Below are positions 28,614 through 37,519 of a stretch of DNA of 64,000 nt, piece by piece. Numbering within the stretch: the first letter of the stretch is position 1; each line of letters opens with the position of its first letter. The position numbers were made by a program, and so were the translations under genes. Under the pieces are notes generated by a model that was not told the DNA's origin, ran no database searches, and saw nothing but the letters and a program-made list of their open reading frames with translations. Source of the DNA: Pseudomonas sp. VD-NE ins. GTDB taxonomy: Bacteria > Pseudomonadota > Gammaproteobacteria > Pseudomonadales > Pseudomonadaceae. Where the stretch lies: the NCBI RefSeq assembly GCF_031882575.1, contig NZ_CP134772.1, positions 390,001-454,000 on the forward strand. The letters are read 5' to 3'.

Positions 28614-28629
28614 GTGCATTTCAAGGCCG

Positions 28630-28807
28630 CCCCTCACCCCAGCCCTCTCCCAGAGGGAGAGGGGGCAGACCGCAATGTCTTGCGTCATGCATCGACCTGA
28701 AAAACCGAGTCGATTATGGATTCAACAGAGAAATTTCAGGTCGGCGTAGCTCATCAGCATCCCCCAATCAGTCCCCTCTCCCTCCGGGAGAGGGCTAGGG
28801 TGAGGGG
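28630..28807. repeat. family A element, copy 3
   Basis: A 178-bp element with terminal inverted repeats CCCCTCACCCCAGCCCTC (left) and AGGGCTAGGGTGAGGGG (right). The interior, including TCGATTATGGATTCAACAG and TTTCAGGTCGGCGTAGC, matches the reverse complement of copy 4 at 44569. It lies between the convergent phaF and phaD genes, 16 bases after the phaF terminator. Confidence 0.88.
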
Positions 28808-28815
28808 CTCTTGAT

Positions 28816-29436
28816 TCACTCGTGATCTTCGAGGTATTGCAGGGCCATGCGTTCGGTGGCGACCTTAACCGGCGGCAGCAAATGCGGCGCCACCAGCATC
28901 ATGATCTGATAAACCACCAGCCTCACTTCCCCCTCACGATCAAGAATCCGCTGATAATCCAGCGAAAACAGCAGCGTCATGGTGATCTGCTCCACCAGTT
29001 GCCCCAACGCCTGCGTATCACTGACCAACTGACCCCCAGCCTTCAACCGTGCCAACAGCGATGCCAGCGTACGCTTCAACGCATTGAGCAGATGACGAAT
29101 GCCCTTGGCCAGCTTCGGCAACCGCCCGGCGAGGTTCGACAGGTCCTGAAACAGAAAGCGGTACTGCGCCAGCCGCTCGACGATCAAATGCAAAAACAGC
29201 CAGTAATCTTCCGGCGCCAGTTCCACATCCGCCGGCGGATCGAGCAGTGGCGCCAGTTCATTCTGGAAACGTTCGAACAACCCGAGAATCAGCGGTTCCT
29301 TGCCGTGGAAGTGGTAGTAAAGGTTGCCCGGGCTGATGCCCATTTCGTTGGCCACCTCCATGGTGGAGACGTTCGGCTCGCCCTTTTCGTTGAACAGTTG
29401 CAAAGCACATTCGAGAATCCGGTCGCGGGTTTTCAT
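28816..29436 (-). CDS. phaD: TetR-family regulator of the PHA genes
   Basis: A 206-residue DNA-binding regulator. The N-terminal helix-turn-helix of TetR type is clear (RDRILECALQLFNEKGEPNVSTM...ISPGNLYYHFHGKEPLI, residues 4-50), and the C-terminal part is a helical ligand-binding domain. In P. putida PhaD activates the phaC1 and phaI promoters and responds to an acyl-CoA. It is the last gene of phaC1-phaZ-phaC2-phaD, 30 bp after phaC2. Confidence 0.93.
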   Translation of the reverse strand: MKTRDRILECALQLFNEKGEPNVSTMEVANEMGISPGNLYYHFHGKEPLILGLFERFQNELAPLLDPPADVELAPEDYWLFLHLIVERLAQYRFLFQDLSNLAGRLPKLAKGIRHLLNALKRTLASLLARLKAGGQLVSDTQALGQLVEQITMTLLFSLDYQRILDREGEVRLVVYQIMMLVAPHLLPPVKVATERMALQYLEDHE

Positions 29437-29466
29437 CCAGTCTTCTTAGAAAAGTTCGGTTAAGCG

Positions 29467-31149
29467 TCAGCGCACGCGCACGTAGGTACCGGGTGCGGCC
29501 TCCATCGGTGGATAGTTCGGGTTACCGAGGGTGAACGAGGTGTCGTGCTGGGCGCCGGAGCGCTGTTGAATCCATACCAGCCACTGCGGCCACCAACTGC
29601 CGTCAACGTGCTTGCCGTCGTAGTACCAGGCACGCGGGTCGCTGCTCATCTTGGCGTTCTCGACGTAGGCGGCTTTCGGGTTGCTCGGCGGGTTGAGGAT
29701 GCTCTGCACATGGCCGCTGTTGGACAGCACGAAGCGCCGCTCGCCACCGAGTAGCAGGGTCGAGCGATACACCGCATCCCACGGCGTGATGTGGTCATTC
29801 ATGCCGGCGACGCTGAAGCTGTCGACAGTGACTTTCTGCAGATCGATCGGCGTGCCGCAGACCTCCAGACCACCCGGATGGGTCAGCGGGTTGTGCTTGA
29901 AGAAGTCCAGCAGGTCACCGTGAAATGCCGCCGGCAGACGGGTGTTGTCGTTGTTCCAGTAGAGGATGTCGAAGGCCGGCGGCTCTTTGCCCAGCAGGTA
30001 ATTGTTGACGAAGTAGCTCCAGATCAAATCGTTGGGGCGCATCCAGGCGAAGACCTTGGCCATGTCGCGACCGTCGAGCACGCCCTTTTGATACGAGCGG
30101 CGCTTGGCGGCTTCGAGGGTTTGTTCGTCGGCGAACAGCGTCGCCGAGGTTTCGATTTCACTGTCGAGCAGGCTGACCAGATAGGTTGCGCTGGAAACCC
30201 GCCGCAGTTGTCGTTTGGCCTGCAAATGCCCTTGCAGAGCGGCGATGGTCAGCCCGCCAGCGCAAGCGCCCATCAGATTGACCTCGCGGGCGCCGGTGAT
30301 CGCGCGGCAGATGTTCATCGCTTCTTCCACCGCTTCGACGTAGGTCGACAGGCCCCATTCGCGATGGCGTACATCCGGGTTGCGCCAACTGATCATGAAG
30401 GTCTGCAAGCCGTTCTTCAGGGCGTACTGGACGAAGCTGTTGTGTGGGCTCAGGTCGAAAATGTAGTACTTGTTGATTTGCGGCGGCACCACCAACAGCG
30501 GCTTGGCGTACTGCTTTTCGCTCATCGGTCGGTACTGGATCAGCTCAAGCAGATCGTTGCGAAACACTACCGAGCCGGTGGTGGTGGCGACGGTCTTGCC
30601 GACCTCGAAAGCCTGTTTGCTCACCTGACGTGGCAGGCCGTCGTTGTGCAGCAAGTCATCGAACAAATGGCTGAGGCCGCGCACCAGGCTGTGCCCGCCG
30701 GAGTTGAACAGCTCCTTGACCGCCAGCGGATTGAGCAGGGTGTTGGACGGCGCCACGGCGTCGTTGAGCAAGGTGAAGGCGAAGTGCGCGCGGGCACGAT
30801 CGTCATCGCTCATGTTGCTTTCGTCGATCCAGCTTTTGACCTGTTTTTGCCAGGCCAGATAGGCCTGCAGGCTGCGCCGGTAGAACGGATTGAGGCTCCA
30901 CGCCGGATCAGTGAAACGGCTGTCGTTCGGATTGGTCGGGTGCAGGGTTTCGCCGAGCAGCACGCGGCCCAATTGACCGCCGAGTTTCAACGCGTGCTTC
31001 GCACTGTGAATCGGATTGCGCAGGCCATGGGCGGCGACGCTGCGCAAGGTCGAAATCAAATCCCGCCCACGCAGGCCGGTGATCGCACTTTGTGCATTGA
31101 TAAACACGGCGGGGCTGGGCACCACGCCCGTCGCTGGTTTGTCGCGCAT
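29467..31149 (-). CDS. phaC2: class II PHA synthase 2
   Basis: A 560-residue cytoplasmic, granule-bound polymerase that joins (R)-3-hydroxyacyl-CoA of medium chain length into polyester. The lipase-like box is GACAGG, with Cys as nucleophile (near residue 296). The catalytic Asp and His appear in WNNDNTRLP and NSGHVQSI. Length and the LVVPPQINKYYIFDLSP stretch are typical of class II. It is similar to PhaC1 over its whole length, an old duplication flanking phaZ. Confidence 0.95.
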   Translation of the reverse strand: MRDKPATGVVPSPAVFINAQSAITGLRGRDLISTLRSVAAHGLRNPIHSAKHALKLGGQLGRVLLGETLHPTNPNDSRFTDPAWSLNPFYRRSLQAYLAWQKQVKSWIDESNMSDDDRARAHFAFTLLNDAVAPSNTLLNPLAVKELFNSGGHSLVRGLSHLFDDLLHNDGLPRQVSKQAFEVGKTVATTTGSVVFRNDLLELIQYRPMSEKQYAKPLLVVPPQINKYYIFDLSPHNSFVQYALKNGLQTFMISWRNPDVRHREWGLSTYVEAVEEAMNICRAITGAREVNLMGACAGGLTIAALQGHLQAKRQLRRVSSATYLVSLLDSEIETSATLFADEQTLEAAKRRSYQKGVLDGRDMAKVFAWMRPNDLIWSYFVNNYLLGKEPPAFDILYWNNDNTRLPAAFHGDLLDFFKHNPLTHPGGLEVCGTPIDLQKVTVDSFSVAGMNDHITPWDAVYRSTLLLGGERRFVLSNSGHVQSILNPPSNPKAAYVENAKMSSDPRAWYYDGKHVDGSWWPQWLVWIQQRSGAQHDTSFTLGNPNYPPMEAAPGTYVRVR

Positions 31150-31288
31150 GACTCAACACTCCTTCGTCTTCAGGCCAAAAACAAACTCACCGAACCAGAA
31201 CACCATAGACGCTGTTGCGGGTTGCTGCCTGCGCGGCGTCCTGCCGCGCACTCTTTGCCAAAGGCCTGCATAAAGCCTGCCGCCGGGG

Positions 31289-32143
31289 TTAACCGCCGAG
31301 CGGTGTCGGATGCGGGTGCATCACCGCCCGCTGACGTTCCTCCTGAAGGAATTTCATGATGATCGGCGCCACCGCTTCAGCACGGGTAATCAGGAACAAA
31401 TGACCGTCGTCGATGATGTGCAGTTGGGCATTGGGAATGCGCCAGGCGAGCATGCGCATGTTGATCAGCGGGATCAGCGGATCGTCGTCACCGGCCAGCA
31501 CCAGCGTCGGCTGATGGATCTTGTGCAGCCAGTGAATGCTGGTCCAGCCGAGGCCGGCGAACAGTTGCCAGTAATAACCGAGCTTGCCCGCTGAACGCAC
31601 TTTTGCCGCGTGGCTGGCCGCCAGCGTCGGGTCGCGACGGAACGAGCCGCCGTATATCAGCGGCGCGATGCGGATCACATGGGACGGCTGGATGTAGCGC
31701 CGGGGACTGGCCATCATCCACAGCACTTTCGGTTTGCCCGGCACCATCACTGCACCGGCCGCGGTCGCCGCCAGCACCAGTTTCTTGCAGCGCTCGGGGT
31801 AGTCGTAGGCGAACTGCTGCGCGAGCGCACCGCCCCACGACACGCCGATGACGTTGACCTGACCGTAGTCGAGGTAATCGAGCATGCGCGAGGTCAGCTT
31901 GGCCAGCCCGGGAAAGCGATACGGCCGGTTCGGCGTCGAGGAACCGCCGACACCGGGCACGTCGAAAGCGATCACTTCCAGATCCGGGTCCAGCGCCGCG
32001 ACAAACGGAAACACCAGCTCCAGGTTGGCGCCGATGCCGTTGAAAATCAGCAAGGGCGTCAAGTGAGGCTTGCCGGGGCGCACCGCCGTGCGGAGGGTCT
32101 GGCCATCCAGATCGACGGTACGGAATATGAACGGTTGCGGCAT
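31289..32143 (-). CDS. phaZ: intracellular medium-chain-length PHA depolymerase
   Basis: A 284-residue alpha/beta-hydrolase that breaks down stored PHA to hydroxyacids. The nucleophile elbow is GVSWGG (Ser near 102), with the acid in AGDDDPLIP and the His in DDGHLFL. It sits between the two synthase genes, as in all mcl-PHA clusters. The gap to phaC2 (139 bp) shows no gene. Confidence 0.95.
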   Translation of the reverse strand: MPQPFIFRTVDLDGQTLRTAVRPGKPHLTPLLIFNGIGANLELVFPFVAALDPDLEVIAFDVPGVGGSSTPNRPYRFPGLAKLTSRMLDYLDYGQVNVIGVSWGGALAQQFAYDYPERCKKLVLAATAAGAVMVPGKPKVLWMMASPRRYIQPSHVIRIAPLIYGGSFRRDPTLAASHAAKVRSAGKLGYYWQLFAGLGWTSIHWLHKIHQPTLVLAGDDDPLIPLINMRMLAWRIPNAQLHIIDDGHLFLITRAEAVAPIIMKFLQEERQRAVMHPHPTPLGG

Positions 32144-32170
32144 GCTTCAGGCCCTTCGGGTTAGAGTGGA

Positions 32171-32237
32171 GCAGCTACAAGCAGCAAGCTTCAAGCAGAA
32201 CCTGCTCAGCTTGCGGCTCGTAACTTGTGGCTTGCCG
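32171..32237. repeat. inverted repeat (family E)
   Basis: An imperfect palindrome with arms AGCTACAAGCAGCAAGCTTC and complementary CTTGCGGCTCGTAACTTGTG around CAAGCAGAACCTGCT. It abuts the phaC1 stop codon in the phaC1-phaZ gap. Confidence 0.7.
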
Positions 32238-33917
32238 CTATCTTTCATGAACATAAGTGCCCGGCGATGCTTCTCCGGCTGGGTACGCCTTGTTGCCCAG
32301 TTTCAGCGGGGCCTTTTTCAGGTTGCCCGAGCGCTCGGCCTGCCATGTCTGCCAGTACAGCCACCAGGAATCAGTGTGCTTGGTCGAATTCTCTTGCCAT
32401 TCATCGGCATTCGCCGCCATCTCTTCGCTGGTCATGTAACGCGATTTCGGGTTGCCCGGCGGGTTCAGGATGCTCTGGATATGCCCGCTGCTCGACAGCA
32501 CGAACTCAACCTTGCCGCCAAACAACTGCGCCGACTTGTAGCAGGACTTCCACGGCGTGATGTGGTCGTTGGTGCCAGCCAGCGAGAAAATGTCGGCGGT
32601 GACCTGCTTGAGGTCGATCGGCGTGCCGCACACTTCCAGTGCATTCGGGCGAATCAGTGGATTGTTTTTGAACATCTCGATCAGGTCACCGTGGAACGCC
32701 GCTGGCAACCGTGTGGTGTCGTTGTTCCAGAACAGGATGTCGAACACCGGCGGCTCGTTGCCGAGCAGGTAGTTGTTGACCCAGTAGTTCCAGATCAGAT
32801 CGTTCGGGCGCATCCAGGCGAAGACCTTGGCCATGTCTTTGCCTTCGAGCACGCCGGCCTGATACGAGTGGCGCTTGGCGGTCTCCAGGGTCTGCTCATC
32901 GACGAATAGCGCGACGTCGCTGTCCAGCGTCGTGTCGAGCACGCTGACCAGCAGCGTGAGGGCATTGACCTTCTTCTCGCCGATCGCCGCGTAGTGGCCG
33001 AGCAGGGCGGTGCAGGTGATGCCGCCGGAGCAGGCGCCGAGCATGTTGACGTCTTTGCTGCCGGTGATCGCGGTGACCACGTCGACGGCCTCTTTCAGCG
33101 CGTCGATATAGGTCGACAGGCCCCACTCGCGCTGCGCCTTGGTCGGGTTGCGCCAGCTGACGATGAACGTCTGCACATTATTGCGCAGGCAGAAGCGCGC
33201 CAGACTCTTGTCCGGACTCAAGTCGAATACGTAGAACTTGTTGATCTGCGGCGGCACCACCAGCAAGGGACGCTCGTGGACTTGCTCGGTGATCGGCTTG
33301 TACTGGATCAGCTCCAGCACGTCGTTGCGAAACACCACCGCGCCTTCGGTCACGCCGAGGCTCTTGCCGACCTCGAACGCGCCCATGTTGACCTGGCTCG
33401 GCATGCCGCCGTTGTGCACCAGATCCTTGGCCAGATGCGAGAGACCGTCGAGCAGACTCTTGCCGCCGGTTTCGAAGAAGCGTTTCACGGCGGCCGGGTT
33501 GGCGGCAGTGTTGGTCGGGGCCATGGCTTCGGTCATCAGGTTGATGACGAAGTGGCCGCGCGCGATGTCCTTGGGTGACAGGCTGCTGTCATCGATCCAG
33601 GCATGGAGTTCCTTGCGCCACGCCAGGTAAGTTTGCAGATAACGTTTGTAGAGCGGGTTCTGGCTCCACGCAGGATCAGCGAAGCGACGGTCATCGCCTG
33701 CCGGTTGCAGTTCGGATTTGCCGAACAGCACGTTCTTCAGTTCGAGGCCGAAATGGGTGACGTGCCTGACGCTATGGATCGGTTGTTTGATGGCCTGTTT
33801 CAGCACCATGCGAGCAGAGGCCAGCAGATCCTTTCCGCGTAGCCCAACGACGGGATTAAGCCCCAGGGTGTTTTCCGAGGCTTGGTACTTCAGGTCATCG
33901 TTATTCTTGTTACTCAT
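32238..33917 (-). CDS. phaC1: class II PHA synthase 1
   Basis: A 559-residue polymerase for medium-chain-length PHA, the main synthase in pseudomonads. The catalytic Cys is in GACSGG (near residue 296), the Asp in WNNDTTRLP and the His in SSGHIQSI. It begins the phaC1-phaZ-phaC2-phaD run. Upstream (33918-34175, 258 bp) there is no gene; this stretch must hold the cluster promoter, but I could not place a convincing sigma-54 or sigma-70 site. Confidence 0.96.
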   Translation of the reverse strand: MSNKNNDDLKYQASENTLGLNPVVGLRGKDLLASARMVLKQAIKQPIHSVRHVTHFGLELKNVLFGKSELQPAGDDRRFADPAWSQNPLYKRYLQTYLAWRKELHAWIDDSSLSPKDIARGHFVINLMTEAMAPTNTAANPAAVKRFFETGGKSLLDGLSHLAKDLVHNGGMPSQVNMGAFEVGKSLGVTEGAVVFRNDVLELIQYKPITEQVHERPLLVVPPQINKFYVFDLSPDKSLARFCLRNNVQTFIVSWRNPTKAQREWGLSTYIDALKEAVDVVTAITGSKDVNMLGACSGGITCTALLGHYAAIGEKKVNALTLLVSVLDTTLDSDVALFVDEQTLETAKRHSYQAGVLEGKDMAKVFAWMRPNDLIWNYWVNNYLLGNEPPVFDILFWNNDTTRLPAAFHGDLIEMFKNNPLIRPNALEVCGTPIDLKQVTADIFSLAGTNDHITPWKSCYKSAQLFGGKVEFVLSSSGHIQSILNPPGNPKSRYMTSEEMAANADEWQENSTKHTDSWWLYWQTWQAERSGNLKKAPLKLGNKAYPAGEASPGTYVHER

Positions 33918-34175
33918 CTACGACGCTCCATTGTCCTGAGACGAGTACCCGGTTTTCTGCTGTGCAGTTCCACAGCCAATGCCAGGTACTACTGCTCGGG
34001 TGACCGTTAATTCTGCATAGCTGCTTTACAGTCGTAGAGCACTGCAGGGAACTTGCCAGCTCCATTGGTTACCCGAGTTTAATTTTTTTCGCAAGCAGGC
34101 CGATCCTCGGCCACACAGCAGAGCATTCAAACAGATGAATTTAGAAAATGCCCTCTAATGAGCGCAACGCTCGGG

Positions 34176-34547
34176 CTAGAGCATCAGCTTGACGATCGAC
34201 TCACTCGGGTCCCGGGTTTTTCCGGCGGCTTTGAGCTCGGCCAGATAATCGGCCCAGAGTGCGTCATAACGTCGCCCCAGCTCGTAGAGATAATCCCAGG
34301 TGAACAAGCCGCTGTCGTGACCGTCGTCGAAGGTCAGTTTCAGTGCGTAGTGACCGGCCGGTTCCAGCTTGCTCAGGCCGACGTTGAGCTTGCCGAATTG
34401 CAGGATCGGTTTGCCGTGGCCCTGAACCTCGGCGGAGGGGGAATGCACGCGCAGAAATTCGGCGGGCAGGGTGTATTCCTCGCCGGACGCGTAGGTGAGC
34501 GTCAGGGTTTTCGAGGCTTTGTGCAGTTTGATGTCGGTGGGAATCAT
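34176..34547 (-). CDS. DUF971 protein (gamma-butyrobetaine hydroxylase-like N-terminal domain)
   Basis: A 123-residue single-domain protein of the DUF971 family, recognisable from LPAEFLRVHSPSAEVQGHG and the C-terminal FTWDYLYELG. The domain also forms the N-terminus of gamma-butyrobetaine dioxygenase, where it binds zinc; this short form has no Cys and so probably not that zinc site. The exact role is unknown; related proteins are linked to Fe-S cluster handling. ATG at 34547 is preferred to an upstream TTG. It follows hslU on the same strand after a family E repeat. Confidence 0.85.
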   Translation of the reverse strand: MIPTDIKLHKASKTLTLTYASGEEYTLPAEFLRVHSPSAEVQGHGKPILQFGKLNVGLSKLEPAGHYALKLTFDDGHDSGLFTWDYLYELGRRYDALWADYLAELKAAGKTRDPSESIVKLML

Positions 34548-34559
34548 AAAAACAGCCCT

Positions 34560-34630
34560 GAGCGGCAAGCAACAAGCTGCAAGCTTAACTCAGCCCGCAT
34601 CTTGTCGCTTGCAGCTCGGAGCTTGCCGCT
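34560..34630. repeat. inverted repeat (family E)
   Basis: GAGCGGCAAGC (34560-34570) pairs exactly with GCTTGCCGCTC at the far end, with inner CAAGCTGCAAG and CTTGCAGCTCG arms. It fills the whole gap between hslU and the DUF971 gene and touches the hslU stop codon. Confidence 0.8.
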
Positions 34631-35968
34631 CTACAGAATGTAGCGGGACAGGTCTTCGTTCTGCGCCAATTCGCCGAGGTGGCTGTTGACGTATTCGGCG
34701 TCGATCAGAATCGGCTTCTCATCGTGGGTGCTGGCCAGATCGCCGGCACTGAACGACACCTCTTCAAGCAGACGCTCAAGCAGGGTGTGCAGACGACGGG
34801 CACCGATGTTCTCGGTTTTCTCGTTGACCTGCCAGGCGATCTCCGCCAGACGCTTGATGCCTTCGGGCTGGAACTGGATGTTCAGGCCTTCGGTTTTCAG
34901 CAGCGCGCAATATTGCTCGGTGAGCGAAGCGTGCGGTTCGCTGAGGATGCGTTCGAAGTCCGACGGGCTCAGGGCTTTGAGTTCGACACGGATCGGCAGA
35001 CGACCTTGCAGCTCAGGCACCAGATCGCTCGGCTTGCTCAGGTGGAACGCACCGGACGCGATAAACAGGATGTGGTCAGTCTTGACCATGCCCAGCTTGG
35101 TGTTGACGGTGCAGCCTTCGATCAGCGGCAGCAGGTCGCGCTGTACGCCTTCACGGGAGACATCGGCGCCGCCGACGTTACCGCGCTTGGCGACTTTGTC
35201 GATCTCGTCGATGAACACGATGCCGTGCTGTTCAACCGCTTCCAGCGCTTTCGCCTTCAGCTCTTCTTCATTGACGAGACGCCCGGCTTCTTCGTCGCGC
35301 ACCAGTTTCAGCGCTTCTTTGACCTTGAGCTTGCGCGCCTTCTTCTTGCCCTTGCCCATGTTGGCGAACAGCGACTGCAACTGGTTGGTCATTTCTTCCA
35401 TGCCGGGCGGCGTGGCGATTTCGATGCCGGCCACTTCGGCGACTTCGATCTCGATTTCCTTGTCATCCAGCTGACCTTCGCGCAGGCGCTTGCGGAACAG
35501 CTGACGAGTGTTGGAATCGCTGCTCGGCGCTTCTTCATTGCTGAAGCCCATGCGGGCCGGCGGCAGCAGTGCGTCGAGGATACGATCCTCGGCAGCATCT
35601 TCAGCGCGATGGCGAACGCGGGTCATTTCCTGCTCACGGAGCATCTTGATCGCGGCGTCGGCCAGATCACGGATGATCGATTCGACGTCACGGCCAACGT
35701 AGCCGACTTCGGTGAACTTGGTCGCTTCGACCTTGATGAACGGCGCGTTAGCCAGTTTCGCCAGACGACGGGCGATCTCGGTTTTACCGACACCGGTCGG
35801 GCCGATCATCAGGATGTTCTTCGGGGTCACTTCAACGCGCAGCTCTTCAGGCAGCTGCATGCGGCGCCAGCGGTTGCGCAGGGCAATCGCGACGGCGCGC
35901 TTGGCATCGTCCTGGCCGATGATATGGCGGTTGAGTTCGTGGACGATTTCGCGGGGAGTCATGGACAT
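34631..35968 (-). CDS. hslU: HslUV protease ATPase subunit
   Basis: A 445-residue AAA+ unfoldase that feeds substrates to the HslV peptidase in the cytoplasm. Walker A is GPTGVGKTE (residues 56-64), Walker B VFIDEIDK, with the inserted I-domain between them and the conserved C-terminal end EDLSRYIL that docks onto HslV. It lies downstream of hslV with a 55-bp gap. Confidence 0.97.
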   Translation of the reverse strand: MSMTPREIVHELNRHIIGQDDAKRAVAIALRNRWRRMQLPEELRVEVTPKNILMIGPTGVGKTEIARRLAKLANAPFIKVEATKFTEVGYVGRDVESIIRDLADAAIKMLREQEMTRVRHRAEDAAEDRILDALLPPARMGFSNEEAPSSDSNTRQLFRKRLREGQLDDKEIEIEVAEVAGIEIATPPGMEEMTNQLQSLFANMGKGKKKARKLKVKEALKLVRDEEAGRLVNEEELKAKALEAVEQHGIVFIDEIDKVAKRGNVGGADVSREGVQRDLLPLIEGCTVNTKLGMVKTDHILFIASGAFHLSKPSDLVPELQGRLPIRVELKALSPSDFERILSEPHASLTEQYCALLKTEGLNIQFQPEGIKRLAEIAWQVNEKTENIGARRLHTLLERLLEEVSFSAGDLASTHDEKPILIDAEYVNSHLGELAQNEDLSRYIL

Positions 35969-36023
35969 AGTAGTTGGCGGTCCTCAAGCACAAACAAGCC
36001 GTGGCACGGTGGCCAAGACAGGC

Positions 36024-36554
36024 TTATTCGGCGAGATCCTGCTCCTCAATGGTCTGAGTGTGGTTGGTGAATACACAGATGTCGCCGGCGATGCCAAGGG
36101 CGGTTTCGACGATTTCGCGGGCCGACAGGTCGGTCTTTTTCAACAGGGCGCTGGCCGCGGCTTGCGCGTAGCCGCCGCCGGAACCCATGGCGATCAGGCC
36201 ATCTTCGGGTTCGACCACGTCACCGTTGCCGGTGATGATCAGCGAGGCGTCTTTGTTGGCGACCGCGAGCATGGCTTCGAGGCGGCTCAGGGAGCGGTCG
36301 GTGCGCCATTCTTTGGCGAGTTCGACAGCGGCGCGCACCAGGTGGCCCTGATGTTTTTCAAGCTGGCCTTCGAAACGTTCGAAGAGGGTAAAGGCGTCGG
36401 CGGTGGCACCGGCAAAACCGGCGATGACCTGGCCGTGGTACAGGCGACGGACTTTTTTCGCGTTGCCTTTCATCACGGTATTGCCGAGAGAAACCTGGCC
36501 GTCGCCGCCCATGACGACTTTGCCGTGACGGCGGACTGAAACGATGGTGGTCAA
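36024..36554 (-). CDS. hslV: HslUV protease peptidase subunit
   Basis: A 176-residue N-terminal threonine peptidase. After removal of the first residue, Thr in [10 protein letters not shown] becomes the nucleophile. The [11 protein letters not shown] motif is also present. The start codon is TTG, not ATG: it gives the right N-terminus and length, and GGAG lies about nine bases upstream, whereas an upstream ATG would add residues before the catalytic Thr. The unusual codon probably lowers translation. It is the first gene of hslVU. Confidence 0.95.
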   Translation of the reverse strand: MTTIVSVRRHGKVVMGGDGQVSLGNTVMKGNAKKVRRLYHGQVIAGFAGATADAFTLFERFEGQLEKHQGHLVRAAVELAKEWRTDRSLSRLEAMLAVANKDASLIITGNGDVVEPEDGLIAMGSGGGYAQAAASALLKKTDLSAREIVETALGIAGDICVFTNHTQTIEEQDLAE

Positions 36555-36694
36555 GGGAAGAGTCTCCACACAGCGGGGCGAAAGTGCCTTATGCCCATTC
36601 ATATGGGGGTGCTGGAGAGGATTTCAACCGGGGAGGGTGCGGAGGGACGAACGGCGAGGACTGATCAGGCATATGTGGTGTTGCAAACATTGCC

Positions 36695-36753
36695 TTCGCG
36701 AGCAGGCTCGCTACCACAGGGAAAGCGCATATCCTGTGGGAGCGAGCTTGCTC
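36695..36753. repeat. REP palindrome pair (family B), decayed
   Basis: The left arm 36695-36718 matches the family with one change (CTACCACA for CTCCCACA); the right arm from 36735 matches TGTGGGAGCGAGCTTGCTC and then diverges. It lies between the hslV start and the end of the SPOR gene; the rest of the 36555-36801 gap has no gene. Confidence 0.8.
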
Positions 36754-36801
36754 CGGGCGGCGTTCCGACGAATGAACGATGACGCGGTACTACTGGTGGA
36801 A

Positions 36802-37518
36802 TCAGCGGCTTTGGCGTTGTTGTAACAACAGGTTACTGAAGCCGGCGCCGGCCAGTTGTTTTTGCGCAGTAGTCAGCTGTTCGCGGTTGCTGAACGGGCC
36901 GACCAACACGCGATACCAGGTTTCATCCTTCACTGTGCCGGACTCAACCGCGACCGCCTGGCCGAGCAGAATGATCTGCGCGCGGACCTTGTCGGCATCG
37001 GTTTCCTTGCGGAACGAACCCGCCTGCAGGAAGAACTTGGTCACCGGCGCGGCTTTGCTCACTGGTGGCGCTGGCGGCGGGGTAATCCCGGCCAGCGCGG
37101 CCTGAGCGCGCGCGGTGTCGATCTTCGCCGCTTCCGCCGGTGTCACTGGCGTAGTCGGAATGGCCGGCACTTGTGGCGTCGGCAAGGTCTTCTCCGGCAC
37201 CGCGTCCGGCGGCACGATCACTTCCGATTCCGGCAACAGGGTGTAGAAGTCGTACTTCGGCTTCACCGGTTGCGTCGGGCTCGGCGGGGTCTTGTTGGCC
37301 TCGGCGATCTTCGACGCTTTCTGTTGTTGCGCCTGTTCGACCTTCTCACGCTTGACCGTGTCGCTACCCTTGCCCGGCTCCAGCTTCATCAGAAACACGA
37401 TGAATGCGCCGACCGTCAGGCCGATGGCCATCCACAGCCAACCCGGAATCGGTTGCTTCGCAGGAGCTTGGTAACGGCTGGCGCCACGCTTGGGTGCAGG
37501 TTTTTTCTTGGCAGCCAA
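36802..37518 (-). CDS. SPOR-domain cell division protein (FtsN-like)
   Basis: A 238-residue protein with a short basic cytoplasmic N-terminus, one membrane helix (about 26-44), a Pro/Ala/Lys-rich periplasmic linker and a C-terminal SPOR domain (about 160-235, with KFFLQAGSFRKETDADKVRAQI and VLVGPFSNREQ). SPOR domains bind denuded peptidoglycan at the septum, and this layout is that of FtsN. The start is TTG, placed four bases after the argS stop codon (which reads GTATGTAA), with GGAG ten bases upstream. It probably depends on argS translation. Confidence 0.85.
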   Translation of the reverse strand: MAAKKKPAPKRGASRYQAPAKQPIPGWLWMAIGLTVGAFIVFLMKLEPGKGSDTVKREKVEQAQQQKASKIAEANKTPPSPTQPVKPKYDFYTLLPESEVIVPPDAVPEKTLPTPQVPAIPTTPVTPAEAAKIDTARAQAALAGITPPPAPPVSKAAPVTKFFLQAGSFRKETDADKVRAQIILLGQAVAVESGTVKDETWYRVLVGPFSNREQLTTAQKQLAGAGFSNLLLQQRQSR

Positions 37519-37519
37519 C

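Noticed and set aside
33918..34175. Search for a sigma-54 promoter before phaC1
   Set aside because: No GG-N10-GC pair with the right flanks was found on the minus strand by eye.
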